Positions 33,223-42,115 of a stretch of 60,046 nucleotides of DNA are shown in pieces (position 1 is the first letter of the stretch; each line of letters opens with the position of its first letter). This DNA is from Candidatus Methanobinarius endosymbioticus (GTDB lineage Archaea > Methanobacteriota > Methanobacteria > Methanobacteriales > Methanobacteriaceae), in the NCBI GenBank assembly GCA_003315655.1, contig NIZT01000054.1:1-60046 (forward strand), given 5' to 3'. A program made the translations under genes and the position numbers. The notes beneath the pieces are model-generated. The model did not search any database. It saw only the letters and a list, made by a program, of their open reading frames with translations, and was not told where the DNA came from.

Positions 33223-34458
33223 ATGTTTTTATCAGAGCTAATTCCAATGTCAAATGCTTTAAACATTCTTGATGAAAATCAAATTATCATGAAGACAGAA
33301 AAAATCAAGCTAGAAGATTCATACTTAAGAGTTTTAGCTGAAAATATTAATTCTTTCCATGATTCTCCACCATTCGATAAGTCTGCTATGGATGGATATG
33401 CTCTTATAGCTGAAGATACATTTGGAGCATCATCAAATGTTATTAAAAAACTGAATATTATTGATCAAATTGGTGCAGGAGATTTTTCTAATAAAAAAAT
33501 TTCCTCTGGAGAAGTAATTAGAATTGCTACTGGTGCTCCTATTCCTGAAGGGGCAGACACTGTCTTGATGGAAGAATATACTCTTATTAACAATGAAGGA
33601 ACTAATAATGAATTTATTGAAATTCATTCTCAAGTTACTCCTGGAGAAAATGTAGCTATATGTGGCGAAGATATTAAAAAAGGGAATAAAGTTGTTGAAT
33701 CTGAAAATATTATCCGTCCTCAAGAAATGGGCCTTATAGCTTCTGCAGGAATCGATGCTGTTGAAGTTTATAAAATACCTCATGTTAAACTTATTGTTAC
33801 AGGTAATGAATTAGTTAATCCTACAAAATCTCTTGAAAAAGCTCAAATTATTAATTCTAATCAGTATATTATTGGTTCTATGATTAAGAGTTGTGGTGCT
33901 AAAGTCGATATTAGCATTGCTAAAGATAATTTTGATGAAGTTCAAAAAGAAATATCTGAGTCATCAAAAAATCATGATTTAATTATCACTACAGGTGGAA
34001 CAGCTATTAGTAAAGGAGATGTCGTAATTGATGTTGTTGATTCAATAGGTGATGTTTTGTTTCATGGTGTTGCTTTAAGACCAGGCAAACCTGTTGGATT
34101 TGGCATAGTCAATGAAACTCCTGTATTTATGCTTTCTGGATATCCTGTAGCAGCTATGGGTCAATTTGACGCTCTTACTAGAAAATTTTTATTTAAAATG
34201 CAAAATATCGAATTCAATCCTCGAGTTGAAAAAAGAAGAGCAAATGTTAAAATTTATTCGAATTTAGGTCGGACTGATTATATTAGGGCACATGCTGATA
34301 ATTCACAAGTTAAATCTATTTTAAGTAGAGGTTCTGGTGTGATAAGATCTATGGTTGAAGCAAATAGTTATATTATTGTTGATGAAAACCAAGAAGGAAT
34401 AACTAAGGACGAAACTGTAGATGTAATTTTTTTTGAAGATATGAATTGGAATAAATAA
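33223..34458 (+). CDS. moeA: Molybdopterin molybdenumtransferase MoeA
   Basis: Inserts molybdenum or tungsten into adenylylated molybdopterin; methanogens need this cofactor for formylmethanofuran dehydrogenase and formate dehydrogenase. The 411 residues include FHDSPPFDKSAMDGYAL near 47, ATGAPIPEGADTVLMEEYT near 104, the MoCF-binding domain with TGNELVNP and TTGGTAISKGDVVIDV, then HGVALRPGKPVGFG and LSGYPVAAM. The C-terminal domain ends NWNK. The ATG at 33223 follows TAGGGAT. No other molybdopterin gene lies beside it. Confidence 0.95.
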   Translation: MFLSELIPMSNALNILDENQIIMKTEKIKLEDSYLRVLAENINSFHDSPPFDKSAMDGYALIAEDTFGASSNVIKKLNIIDQIGAGDFSNKKISSGEVIRIATGAPIPEGADTVLMEEYTLINNEGTNNEFIEIHSQVTPGENVAICGEDIKKGNKVVESENIIRPQEMGLIASAGIDAVEVYKIPHVKLIVTGNELVNPTKSLEKAQIINSNQYIIGSMIKSCGAKVDISIAKDNFDEVQKEISESSKNHDLIITTGGTAISKGDVVIDVVDSIGDVLFHGVALRPGKPVGFGIVNETPVFMLSGYPVAAMGQFDALTRKFLFKMQNIEFNPRVEKRRANVKIYSNLGRTDYIRAHADNSQVKSILSRGSGVIRSMVEANSYIIVDENQEGITKDETVDVIFFEDMNWNK

Positions 34459-34738
34459 TTAATTGAATTTAAAATAGTATTAAAGTATATTATTAATATA
34501 AAATTAAATATATAAATTACATTAAATTATAGTTAAACTTAAATTAATTATATAAACTTTAAATTACATTAAATTATTTATAAATTATATTTAAAATTAA
34601 TATTAATTGAAATATATACTAAAATATATTTATCTTATATGAATAAAATAGTTAAATTAATAAAAACTTTATTTAATTAAATTATAGATTGATGTTATAT
34701 TAAAAAATAAAAAATATTTTTTTTATTTGAGTGAAATG

Positions 34739-35896
34739 ATGAATGCACTATGGTTTTATGCAATTGGATTTGCTATTATATGGATTGTTGCTTTAGTTTT
34801 CAGAAATAAACTAGTTAATCATGGAGTAGATATAAGATTCCCAACAATCATGTGGAAAACTAAAAGATTAAGAGGTTTTATCAATCGATTAGCTAATATA
34901 TCTCCAAGATTCTGGAAATGGTTTATGAATGTAGGAATTGTTGTTTCGTTTGGTGTAATGATTTTAATGACTTATCTATTACTTTCATCACTTGCAACAA
35001 TTTTCGAAACTCCCTCTATTTCTCTTGTTATCCCTGGAGTCGAAATACCCGGATCTCCAATATTCGTCCCTCTAATTCATGGTCTTATTGGTCTTGCAAC
35101 TGTGATAGTTGTACATGAGTTTTCTCATGGAATATTAGCTAGAGTGGAAAAAATAAATATAAAATCTATTGGCTTATTATTATGTGCTGTTCTTCCAGGA
35201 GCTTTTGTTGAACCTGCTGAAGAAGATATGGAAAAAGTCAATAGAGTATCAAGAATGAGGGTTTATGCTGCAGGTTCAATAGCTAATATATCGCTTTTTG
35301 TACTTGCATTTCTAATTACTTTATCCATTTCATCTTTTGTTATTAATGGAACATTCCATGAAAATGGGATAGAGATAGATAGAGTTGTAGAAGGGGCTCC
35401 TGCTGATAATATTTTAAAATCAGGAATGATAATTGAATCTATTAATGGAGAAAATCTGATTAATTCTAGTTCTTATTCTAATGTACTTTCAACATTAAAA
35501 CCAGGGCAAATGGTTAATGTAACAACAGATACGGGAAATTTTAATTTCACGGCAGGTAAAAATCCTAATAACAATTCTGTTGGATACATGGGTATTCAAG
35601 CTGCTAAACACTTTGAAATTAACAACAATGTTGCAAATACATATGGAAATGATCTTCCTTGGATTTGGTTCACATTATTAGAATTGTTTAATTGGATAGC
35701 AGTACTTAATTTAGCTGTAGGTTTTTTCAATTTTCTTCCATTAAAACCTTTAGATGGAGGGCATTTGTTAGAAGAATTACTTAGTTTTAAACTTCCACAC
35801 AGAACTGTAAATCCAATAACAACACTTGTTTCTTGGTTTATGATATTTATAATAGTAATTAGTTTAATTGCTGGATTTGGTATTGGATTATTCTAA
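34739..35896 (+). CDS. Site-2 protease family (M50) membrane zinc protease with PDZ domain
   Basis: An intramembrane metalloprotease that probably cuts membrane-bound proteins inside the bilayer. Motifs are the zinc site VVHEFSHGIL (HExxH) near residue 127 and the second zinc motif NFLPLKPLDGGHLLEE near 335. Several hydrophobic helices surround both. A PDZ domain lies between (VVEGAPADNILKSGMIIESI near 215). I start it at ATG 34739 because GAGTGA lies just upstream; an in-frame TTG at 34727 or ATG at 34736 would add a few residues. Substrates are unknown and no regulator gene is adjacent. Confidence 0.9.
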   Translation: MNALWFYAIGFAIIWIVALVFRNKLVNHGVDIRFPTIMWKTKRLRGFINRLANISPRFWKWFMNVGIVVSFGVMILMTYLLLSSLATIFETPSISLVIPGVEIPGSPIFVPLIHGLIGLATVIVVHEFSHGILARVEKINIKSIGLLLCAVLPGAFVEPAEEDMEKVNRVSRMRVYAAGSIANISLFVLAFLITLSISSFVINGTFHENGIEIDRVVEGAPADNILKSGMIIESINGENLINSSSYSNVLSTLKPGQMVNVTTDTGNFNFTAGKNPNNNSVGYMGIQAAKHFEINNNVANTYGNDLPWIWFTLLELFNWIAVLNLAVGFFNFLPLKPLDGGHLLEELLSFKLPHRTVNPITTLVSWFMIFIIVISLIAGFGIGLF

Positions 35897-36028
35897 AATT
35901 ATTCTAAATTAATTTAATTTTTTAATTTAATCTCTAAATATAATTATTTTAATATTATATATATTAAAATTTTCATGTATTATATTTTATAAATTTATTA
36001 AATTATCACGAATAATTTGTCTTAAATA

Positions 36029-36691
36029 TTATTTTTTATCATTTAAAGCTTTTTCAACAGCTTCTTGATGTAATTTAGAAGCTACTTGTTTATGAGAATC
36101 TTCATCAGAAAATAAACGTAATTTGTGTCTTTTGCAAGGATAATGTTGTACACGAAGTCCTGCATGTTTAGCTAAACCCTCTTTATTTTTTATTTCTTTC
36201 CCTATCATATCTTTAGCAATAAATTCTGTTGCCCCACAGGGTGAACCTCTTAAAACTTCTATTTCAACTATTCTTTCTCCTTGACAATTGATTTTTATTT
36301 CAGGTTTTCCAAATTTCTCTAAAAATTTGTTAATTATGGGATCATTAAAATTTCCTTCTAATTCACACATATTATCTGGAACAAAAACATTTTTATATTT
36401 TAAGAGCTGATTTTTAAATCCTTCACCTCTCCAAATTCCTACTATTATCCAAGAAACTTTATCATGTATTTGATTTATTAGTTCTAATGTCATATCTGGT
36501 TGTTTTATATAGGTTATAACTAAATCAAAGCTAATTATTTGATTAATTTTTTCTTTTTCAATTTCTATTTCATCTATAAATATTCCTGATGGTGAAGATA
36601 TTTCAATAATTTCTGTTTCAAATTCCTTATTAATGTTTTGATAAACTCTTTCACCAAAACTTTGTTCATCTCTTACAATAGCTATTTTCAT
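36029..36691 (-). CDS. DUF166 family protein
   Basis: A 220-residue protein of the archaeal DUF166 family, which has been loosely annotated as thymidylate-synthase-like without firm proof. It opens MKIAIVRDEQSFGERVYQNI, contains VSWIIVGIWRGEGFKNQL and a Cys-rich second half: PDNMCELEG, KINCQGE, RGSPCGATEFIAKDMIG and QHYPCKRHKLRL. The conserved Cys residues may bind a metal or cluster. It converges with the site-2 protease gene and lies upstream in sequence from the decayed oxygen-defence genes. The function is unknown. Confidence 0.85.
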   Translation of the reverse strand: MKIAIVRDEQSFGERVYQNINKEFETEIIEISSPSGIFIDEIEIEKEKINQIISFDLVITYIKQPDMTLELINQIHDKVSWIIVGIWRGEGFKNQLLKYKNVFVPDNMCELEGNFNDPIINKFLEKFGKPEIKINCQGERIVEIEVLRGSPCGATEFIAKDMIGKEIKNKEGLAKHAGLRVQHYPCKRHKLRLFSDEDSHKQVASKLHQEAVEKALNDKK

Positions 36692-36846
36692 TTCTATTAT
36701 TCCTATTTTTAAATATTTTATATATTTTAGATTTACTTTAGAGTATATTTCAGATATTTTATAGTGATCATGTTAATATAAATTATATGAATATAATATT
36801 TATATATTATCGATTTTATTTATTTAACTTTAGTTGCTTTAGTCTA

Positions 36847-37226
36847 TTATAATAATGAATTTATTTCATTTTCAAGAGTTTTTTTCACTTCTTCAACTGC
36901 TAATTCTCCATTTTTATCCAAACGTGAAGGATCTTCAATTTTTAAGTGCTTATTTTTTAAAATTTTATCCAGATTAAATGTTTTCAACACATCTACATTT
37001 TTAGATTTAAGGATTTTATTTACACAATTGTCTGAACACCCATTAATAGCTAAAATTGGATATTTTTTTATTAATTCATTGAAATCTTTGTTTTTTCCGG
37101 CTGTAGCTGTTACATATATAGAGGTAACATTGTCATTTTCACTTGTTAAATCATTACAAGTTACCTTACTTACAAGCCCCAAAGCACTCATTCCATTACA
37201 AGTTGCAATTGAAACATTTTTACCAT
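36847..37226 (-). pseudogene. DGC-domain zinc-binding protein, frameshifted near its start
   Basis: The main frame gives MSALGLVSKVTCNDLTSEND to the end NEINSLL and contains AINGCSDNCVNKIL, the Cys pair typical of DGC-domain putative zinc-binding proteins. The expected N terminus VSIATCNGMSALGL is readable upstream in the same frame but runs into a TGA. A well-placed start (ATG GTA at 37226-37221 behind GGTGA) is one base out of frame, in an A5 run where A6 would restore MVKNVSIATCNGM. Either the gene is dead, or a shortened form without the first Cys is made from 37191. Confidence 0.65.
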
Positions 37227-37487
37227 TTTTTCACCAACTATCTTATTTTTTAATAATCTTAATATTATTTTTTATTATTCATTATTTTTTATATATTTAT
37301 ATAATGAAATATCTGTATAAAAAAATTATACAATTTAAAAATAATAAAATAATAAAATAAAAAAATAAAGAAGAAAAAGAATAAGAAATAATAAAAAATT
37401 AAAAAGTATGAGACATTAAATTATTAATTATTGAATTATTCATAAATTAATTATATTTAGATATTAATATCTTTTAGAAATATCTTT

Positions 37488-37903
37488 TTAAGATACCTTT
37501 AAGATGTTAGAATGACGGTCTTCATCTTTGAAGCTGTCTTTAAAGAAATCACAAACATCTTCAAGATCCCATTGACTCGATTTTTCACCAGCTTCTCTTT
37601 TTTCTTTATTTGCCATTAATTCTCCTTCTAATATCATTTCAATGCTTTCTTTTAGAGTTGGTTTAATGATCCCATTCATTTTTGCAATCTAGCTGCATGT
37701 TCAGCTTCTTCCCATGCTATTCTTTTGAATATTTCAGCTAATTCTCCATAACTTTCTCTAGAAGCTTGTCTAGACATAGCTAAATACATTCCAACTTCTT
37801 GAGTTTCTCCCATGAAATTTGCTTTTACTTCGTCTTCTAATTCAGTTCCTTTTGCCGCACCGATTTCATGTTCATATTCTGGTATTTTAATTTCTCCTTT
37901 CAT
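37488..37903 (-). pseudogene. Rubrerythrin-like ferritin-fold protein, split by a frameshift
   Basis: Read downwards from 37903, the first frame gives [20 protein letters not shown], then [20 protein letters not shown] and [14 protein letters not shown] stop. The overlapping second frame gives [20 protein letters not shown] onwards to RHSNILKVS. Together they are one four-helix diiron protein with ExxH-type ligands ([21 protein letters not shown]). One missing T near 37682 explains the break: AGATTTGCAAAAATG would read RFAKMNG without interruption. Such proteins reduce peroxide. It lies beside the broken F420H2 oxidase, so the oxygen-defence operon has lost at least two members. Confidence 0.8.
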
Positions 37904-38098
37904 TATTTAATTTTAATTGTTCTGAAATATATTATAACTATTATATAATTATACTTAAAATTTAATATAAAATATATGCTATTTAATAAGGTTATCTTAT
38001 ACGTTTTATATTTTTTATTTTATAATTTTTATTTAAAATTAATAAACATATTAAAAATAATAAAATAAAGAAATTAGGAAGGAAATTTAACTCTATGA

Positions 38099-39328
38099 TT
38101 AGAGTTTTTTAGCTTCTTCAACTAATTTTTGACCTAATTTGAGGTATGCTTCATTTTCTTCTTCATCAGGAACATAATATACTTCACATGTATCAATGAC
38201 ATCAAAACCAGATTCTCCTAGATCTTTAGCTAAAGATTCAGGTGCTCCACCTTTTCTACTCATTGAACCAAAAATAACAGCTTTTCTTTCAATTCCAGTT
38301 CTTTGGAATCTTAAACCTTTTAAGTAGTACATTAAATCCCAATACTTGGATATGGTTCGTTATTTATTGTAGGTGCTCCAATAGCGACAGCTTTACTATT
38401 TAAAACGCTTTTAACTATTTCACTTCTTTCATATTCATGTAAGAAACACATTTCAACTTCATATCCTTTACCCATAACTCCTTCAGCTATTTCATGAGCC
38501 ATTTTTTGGGTTGAATAATGCATTGTGTCATAAATTATAGTTACTTTGTCTTTACAGTTTCCAGTCCTCCACTCACTGTAAGCACCAATAACTTTCATTG
38601 GATCGGTCCATATTTGTCCATGAGATGGAACTATCATTTTTATTTGTTCAAGTAATCCTAACTCAGTTACTTCTTCAAATTTTTTCAATACAAGTTTTGA
38701 TAATGGTACAATAAGGTTACCATAGAACTTTTTAGTTGCATCCATTAAGACATATTCTGGAATTTCGTGATCAAAACGTTTGGAATAACATAAATGTTGA
38801 CCAAAAGCATCATTTGGGAATAAAATTCCATCTTCTACGAGCAATGTAAACATACTGTCTGGCCAATGTAATAAAAATGCATCTAAAAATGCCAATGTTT
38901 TTCCACCTAATTCTAATATGTCACCAGTTCCTACAGTAATAAATTCTGCTCCATCAATTCCTGGATAATGTTTTTTAATCCTTTGACAGTTATTTCAGTA
39001 CAATAAATTGGGGCTTCAGGATATTTTTTGTGAAGGTCTACTAAGACTCCACTATGATCTTTTTCTACATGGTTTTGTATAATAACATCTACTTTTGCAT
39101 CAGATCCAGTTTTTCCTTCTTGTGCAAATGTATCATCTACACGAGCCATTAATTCTTCAGTTTTACCAGGATATGCATTATCAATTAATGCAACTTTATC
39201 ATTACCAAATACTAATATGCATTATAATTTGTACCATCTAAACTGCATCCGTGATAAGTTCTCAAATCCCAATCAAGTACTCCTATCCAATATACACCTT
39301 CACCTATTTTATCTGCTTTTGATTTCAT
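38099..39328 (-). pseudogene. fpaA: F420H2 oxidase (diiron flavoprotein), three frameshifts
   Basis: The full protein of about 410 residues reduces O2 to water with F420H2. The pieces are [20 protein letters not shown] to GTNYNAY, then [13 protein letters not shown] to TVKGLK, then [17 protein letters not shown] to EPYPSIG, and [15 protein letters not shown] to the end at 38099. Breaks occur near 39214, 38971-38976 and 38338-38340, each explained by one missing base. Diiron ligands are readable ([21 protein letters not shown]), as is the FMN flavodoxin part ([17 protein letters not shown]). GGAG is correctly placed before the ATG at 39328. It faces intact msvR, its known type of regulator. 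Confidence 0.88.
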
Positions 39329-39366
39329 TATCTATTTCTCCTTATCGATATCTGATTGTTTCAGTT

Positions 39367-39379
39367 TCATGATACATGA
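39367..39379. promoter_or_regulatory. Short palindrome upstream of the F420H2 oxidase remnant
   Basis: TCATG-ATA-CATGA is a perfect 5-bp inverted repeat 39 bp before the oxidase start codon. It may be an operator or initiator-region site; the arms are short and the claim is weak. Confidence 0.3.
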
Positions 39380-39906
39380 TTGATAAATTTTTTGAGTATA
39401 ATATTTAAGTATATTATTATTTAATATTATATTATTTTGCATATAATTTTATAATATTTTATAAAGGTCATAATATTGTATAAATGTATATGATATATTT
39501 ATCTATAACTTATCAAATATTTTTTGATTTATGAATTACAATCATTGTTCGTATTAATATTAACATATCTTATTTTGAATAAACTTATATATAAATCTTG
39601 GTTTTCAATATGTAGTGACCTTTCAATATTTAATAATAATATATTTTTTAATTTAGGCAACGAAATATAGCTAATTTTTATTTAATCATGGCCTATTTTC
39701 ATTTAAATTTCCAATCGCCACGAAATGTTTGGTGTTTTTTTGCTTAATGAACCTTTCTTATTTTAGTTTAAAACAAATTACAATTGATTATACTTTAATT
39801 TAATTAATTATAATTCATCTTTAAGAACTTTTACCATTTTATTGACAGTTAAATTATATAGGACAATAGAAAAAATGTTTATATACTTTAAGATATAAAT
39901 AATAAG

Positions 39907-40038
39907 ATAACACATTATAATAGATTAATAAACTTAAATTTATAAATATAATTGTGTTATATTTGATTTTTTATTGTACAACGACATAATGTCTGTTATA
40001 TTAAATTTAAAAGATTTTATACTTTTTAATAACACAAT
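39907..40038. promoter_or_regulatory. Three copies of ATAACACAAT upstream of msvR
   Basis: ATAACACAAT occurs exactly at 40029-40038 and as its exact reverse complement at 39951-39960. A 9-of-10 match is at 39907-39916. Three C-containing copies in 130 bp of nearly pure A/T DNA are unlikely by chance. They lie between the best TATA box and the msvR start and may be autoregulatory sites. A link to MsvR is inferred from position only. Confidence 0.45.
39983..39993. promoter_or_regulatory. GACATAATGTC palindrome upstream of msvR
   Basis: A perfect 5-bp inverted repeat with one central base, about 88 bp ahead of the msvR ATG and between two copies of the ATAACACAAT element. It is a candidate operator. 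Confidence 0.35.
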
Positions 40039-40080
40039 ATCATATAATATCATTTATCAGTAAATAAAGGGGTATTAAAA

Positions 40081-40881
40081 ATGGAAATTACAGATAAAAT
40101 CACTGAAGCTAAAAAACAAAAACCAATTCAGATTTTTTCAAAAGGACATAAAGAAATAGGCGTGAATGTTATTAAAAGCCCTGTAAAATTAATTATTCTT
40201 TCTATGTTAAAAGATAGTGAGATGGAATTTGATGAAATAGTTAAAAATATAGGTAAATCTAAATCTACTGTTTCTGTTCATTTAAAATCATTACGAAAAG
40301 ATGGGGTTATTTCATTTAAATTTGATCCAGATGATCAAAGAAAAAAAATCTTTTATATAAATTCGAGATTTTTGGGAGAGATTGAATCTCCAGAACCTTT
40401 TGAACTTGAAGAACAAAAAACTAAATTTTTATTAGATAATATCATAAATAAAGATACTAATAATGATCAATTTGACTTTTCACAATTATTATTCCATACT
40501 TTCAGATCTACTTTGATTCAAGAAGGAATTAATATTAATCCTGTATTATACGAAGCTGGAAGGCGCATAGGTTTAGCATTATATGAAGAACTTAAAGATG
40601 AAGATGTTGATAATTTTTTTGCAAACATAAAAGAGTTTTGGGAAGGTTATGGCTTAGGAAAAATAGAATTTAATCTTGGAGAAAAAATAGAGATTACAAA
40701 TTATGATTGTTTTGAATGTGGTCTACTTCCTAAAACAGGTAAACCTGTATGTTATCTTGATGGAGGAATAATTAAATCTGTATTATCTTCCTTCCTAAAA
40801 AAAGAGGTAATGGTAACTGAAACTAAGTGTTATACTATGGGTGACAACTGTTGTGTATTTGAAGTAGAAACAGTAGAATAA
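40081..40881 (+). CDS. msvR: Methanogen-specific V4R-domain transcription regulator MsvR
   Basis: A 266-residue regulator with an ArsR-like winged helix at about residues 28-100 (SPVKLIILSMLKDSEMEFDE, then KSKSTVSVHLKSLRKDGVIS) and a C-terminal V4R domain from about 125. The V4R part holds several Cys residues (YDCFECGLLPKTGKPVCYLD and TKCYTMGDNCCVFEVE) that in the family sense redox state. In Methanothermobacter, MsvR is divergently encoded from, and controls, the fpaA oxidative-stress operon. Here the same divergent arrangement is seen but the target genes are broken. AAGGGGT precedes the ATG. The protein looks complete. Confidence 0.88.
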   Translation: MEITDKITEAKKQKPIQIFSKGHKEIGVNVIKSPVKLIILSMLKDSEMEFDEIVKNIGKSKSTVSVHLKSLRKDGVISFKFDPDDQRKKIFYINSRFLGEIESPEPFELEEQKTKFLLDNIINKDTNNDQFDFSQLLFHTFRSTLIQEGININPVLYEAGRRIGLALYEELKDEDVDNFFANIKEFWEGYGLGKIEFNLGEKIEITNYDCFECGLLPKTGKPVCYLDGGIIKSVLSSFLKKEVMVTETKCYTMGDNCCVFEVETVE

Positions 40882-40941
40882 TTTTTTATAATATTATTCT
40901 AATTTCTCATACTTTTCATGGTTCTTATATTTTTTAGCTTC

Positions 40942-41667
40942 TTATTTTTTTAATTTTAATATAGTTGTTGTTAAATATGGTTTATTTTTTGGAAAACCAT
41001 TAAATATTTTTTCATTTTCCATAGTACAATTTTGAACAGAGGTAATATCTTTTTTCCCTTCTTGTTCATGAATTATATTTTCTAATTCTTCTGTATTACG
41101 GGATGTTTTCATTAATACAAAATTATTGCCATCTTTTAACAATGTTTCAATCCTTTTATCTATTTTTGGAATTATCATTAATATTTCGTCTTTTTCTACT
41201 AATGGTTTTCCTATACTAGATGCACAAGCAGTAAATGAATTAATACCTGGAACCATATCTATTTTATAATTCTTTTCTAATCTTTTTTGAACATAAGAAA
41301 ATGTACTATATATAGAAGGATCTCCTAATGTTATAAATGCAACATTCTCTCCTTTATCTAAATGTTCGGCGATTAAATTTGAAGCATCATCCCAATGTGT
41401 TTCTAAAATTTTTTTATCTTCAGTCATTGGAAAAACAGGTTCTAATAATTTTAAAGCATGGCTTTTATTTTCTTCTTCATTTTCTTTTTTTATTTTTTTA
41501 ATTATAGGATCAATTATAGATAGAGCAATGCTTTCTTTTCCTGGTACTGATCGAGGAGAACATATAATAGGAACTTTTTCTAAAATTTTTTTAGCTTTTA
41601 TAGTTAAAAGTTCATAATCTCCAGGTCCAACTCCAATTCCAAATAATTTACCTTTTTTGTCTGTCAA
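40942..41667 (-). CDS. cbiL: Cobalt-factor II C20-methyltransferase
   Basis: SAM-dependent tetrapyrrole methylase that adds the C-20 methyl group to cobalt-factor II in the anaerobic cobamide pathway; methanogens need the product for methyl transfer. The 241 residues show the precorrin methylase signatures GIGVGPGDYELLTIKAKKIL at the N terminus, ICSPRSVPGKESIALSII, VAFITLGDPSIYSTFSYVQK near 105 and MVPGINSFTACASSIGKPLV near 135. It converges with msvR and no other cobalamin gene is nearby, which is usual for scattered methanogen cbi genes. Confidence 0.92.
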   Translation of the reverse strand: MTDKKGKLFGIGVGPGDYELLTIKAKKILEKVPIICSPRSVPGKESIALSIIDPIIKKIKKENEEENKSHALKLLEPVFPMTEDKKILETHWDDASNLIAEHLDKGENVAFITLGDPSIYSTFSYVQKRLEKNYKIDMVPGINSFTACASSIGKPLVEKDEILMIIPKIDKRIETLLKDGNNFVLMKTSRNTEELENIIHEQEGKKDITSVQNCTMENEKIFNGFPKNKPYLTTTILKLKK

Positions 41668-42115
41668 TTGAACACCATTATAATTTTTTTTAAAGTTATT
41701 TATAATTAATATTGTAAGATTTATTTAAAGATTTCATTATTAAATATTATTTTTCATATTTTTAGTCTTTCTTTAATACTTGAAATCTTTAAATCTTGAT
41801 TAATTTTTCATATTTTATTTTTTTAATTTTTTAATAATTTTTTATTATTTATAACGATTTATAATATAATAAATTTTAGAATAATGTATATTTAGAATAA
41901 TAAGATAATTTTAACTATAACAACATAATTAATTATAATAATTATAATAAATGGTTTAAAATGATATATAATTAATTAATTCAAATAATTTTTAGTTATT
42001 ATAATTTTTCTTGTTTATAACTTTTATTAATTTCATTAATTTTTTTTAAATAAGTATTATTTTCCATGACCACTAGCTATCAGTTATTTATACTTCCATC
42101 ACTAATATATTTTTG
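41668..42115. other. A/T-rich divergent spacer
   Basis: This 448-bp stretch separates the divergent cbiL and helicase genes. It is nearly all A/T with short repeats such as AATTATAATAATTATAATAA near 41932. A TATTTATAC box near 42085 is suitably placed for a nearly leaderless helicase transcript. No gene is seen. Confidence 0.35.

Larger units (their letters stand above)
39329..40080. other. Divergent regulatory region between the oxidase remnant and msvR
   Basis: About 750 bp without a gene. It holds several TATA-like stretches, the clearest being TGTTTATATAC near 39876 on the plus strand, which could serve msvR. A TTCGTA half-site lies at 39548-39553. ACGAAAT occurs near 39659 and 39720. 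The repeated 10-mer and the GACATAATGTC palindrome are listed separately. Confidence 0.5.

Noticed and set aside
33433-33783. 116-codon minus-strand ORF inside moeA
   Set aside because: It overlaps well-conserved MoeA motifs on the plus strand and has no recognisable protein character.
37028-37360. 110-codon plus-strand ORF opposite the DGC gene
   Set aside because: It is an antisense reading, and its C-terminal half translates an A/T-rich spacer.
39658-39726. Two ACGAAAT sites as proven MsvR boxes
   Set aside because: They are direct rather than inverted half-sites and lack the spaced partner expected for the known MsvR motif, so they are only mentioned in the spacer entry.
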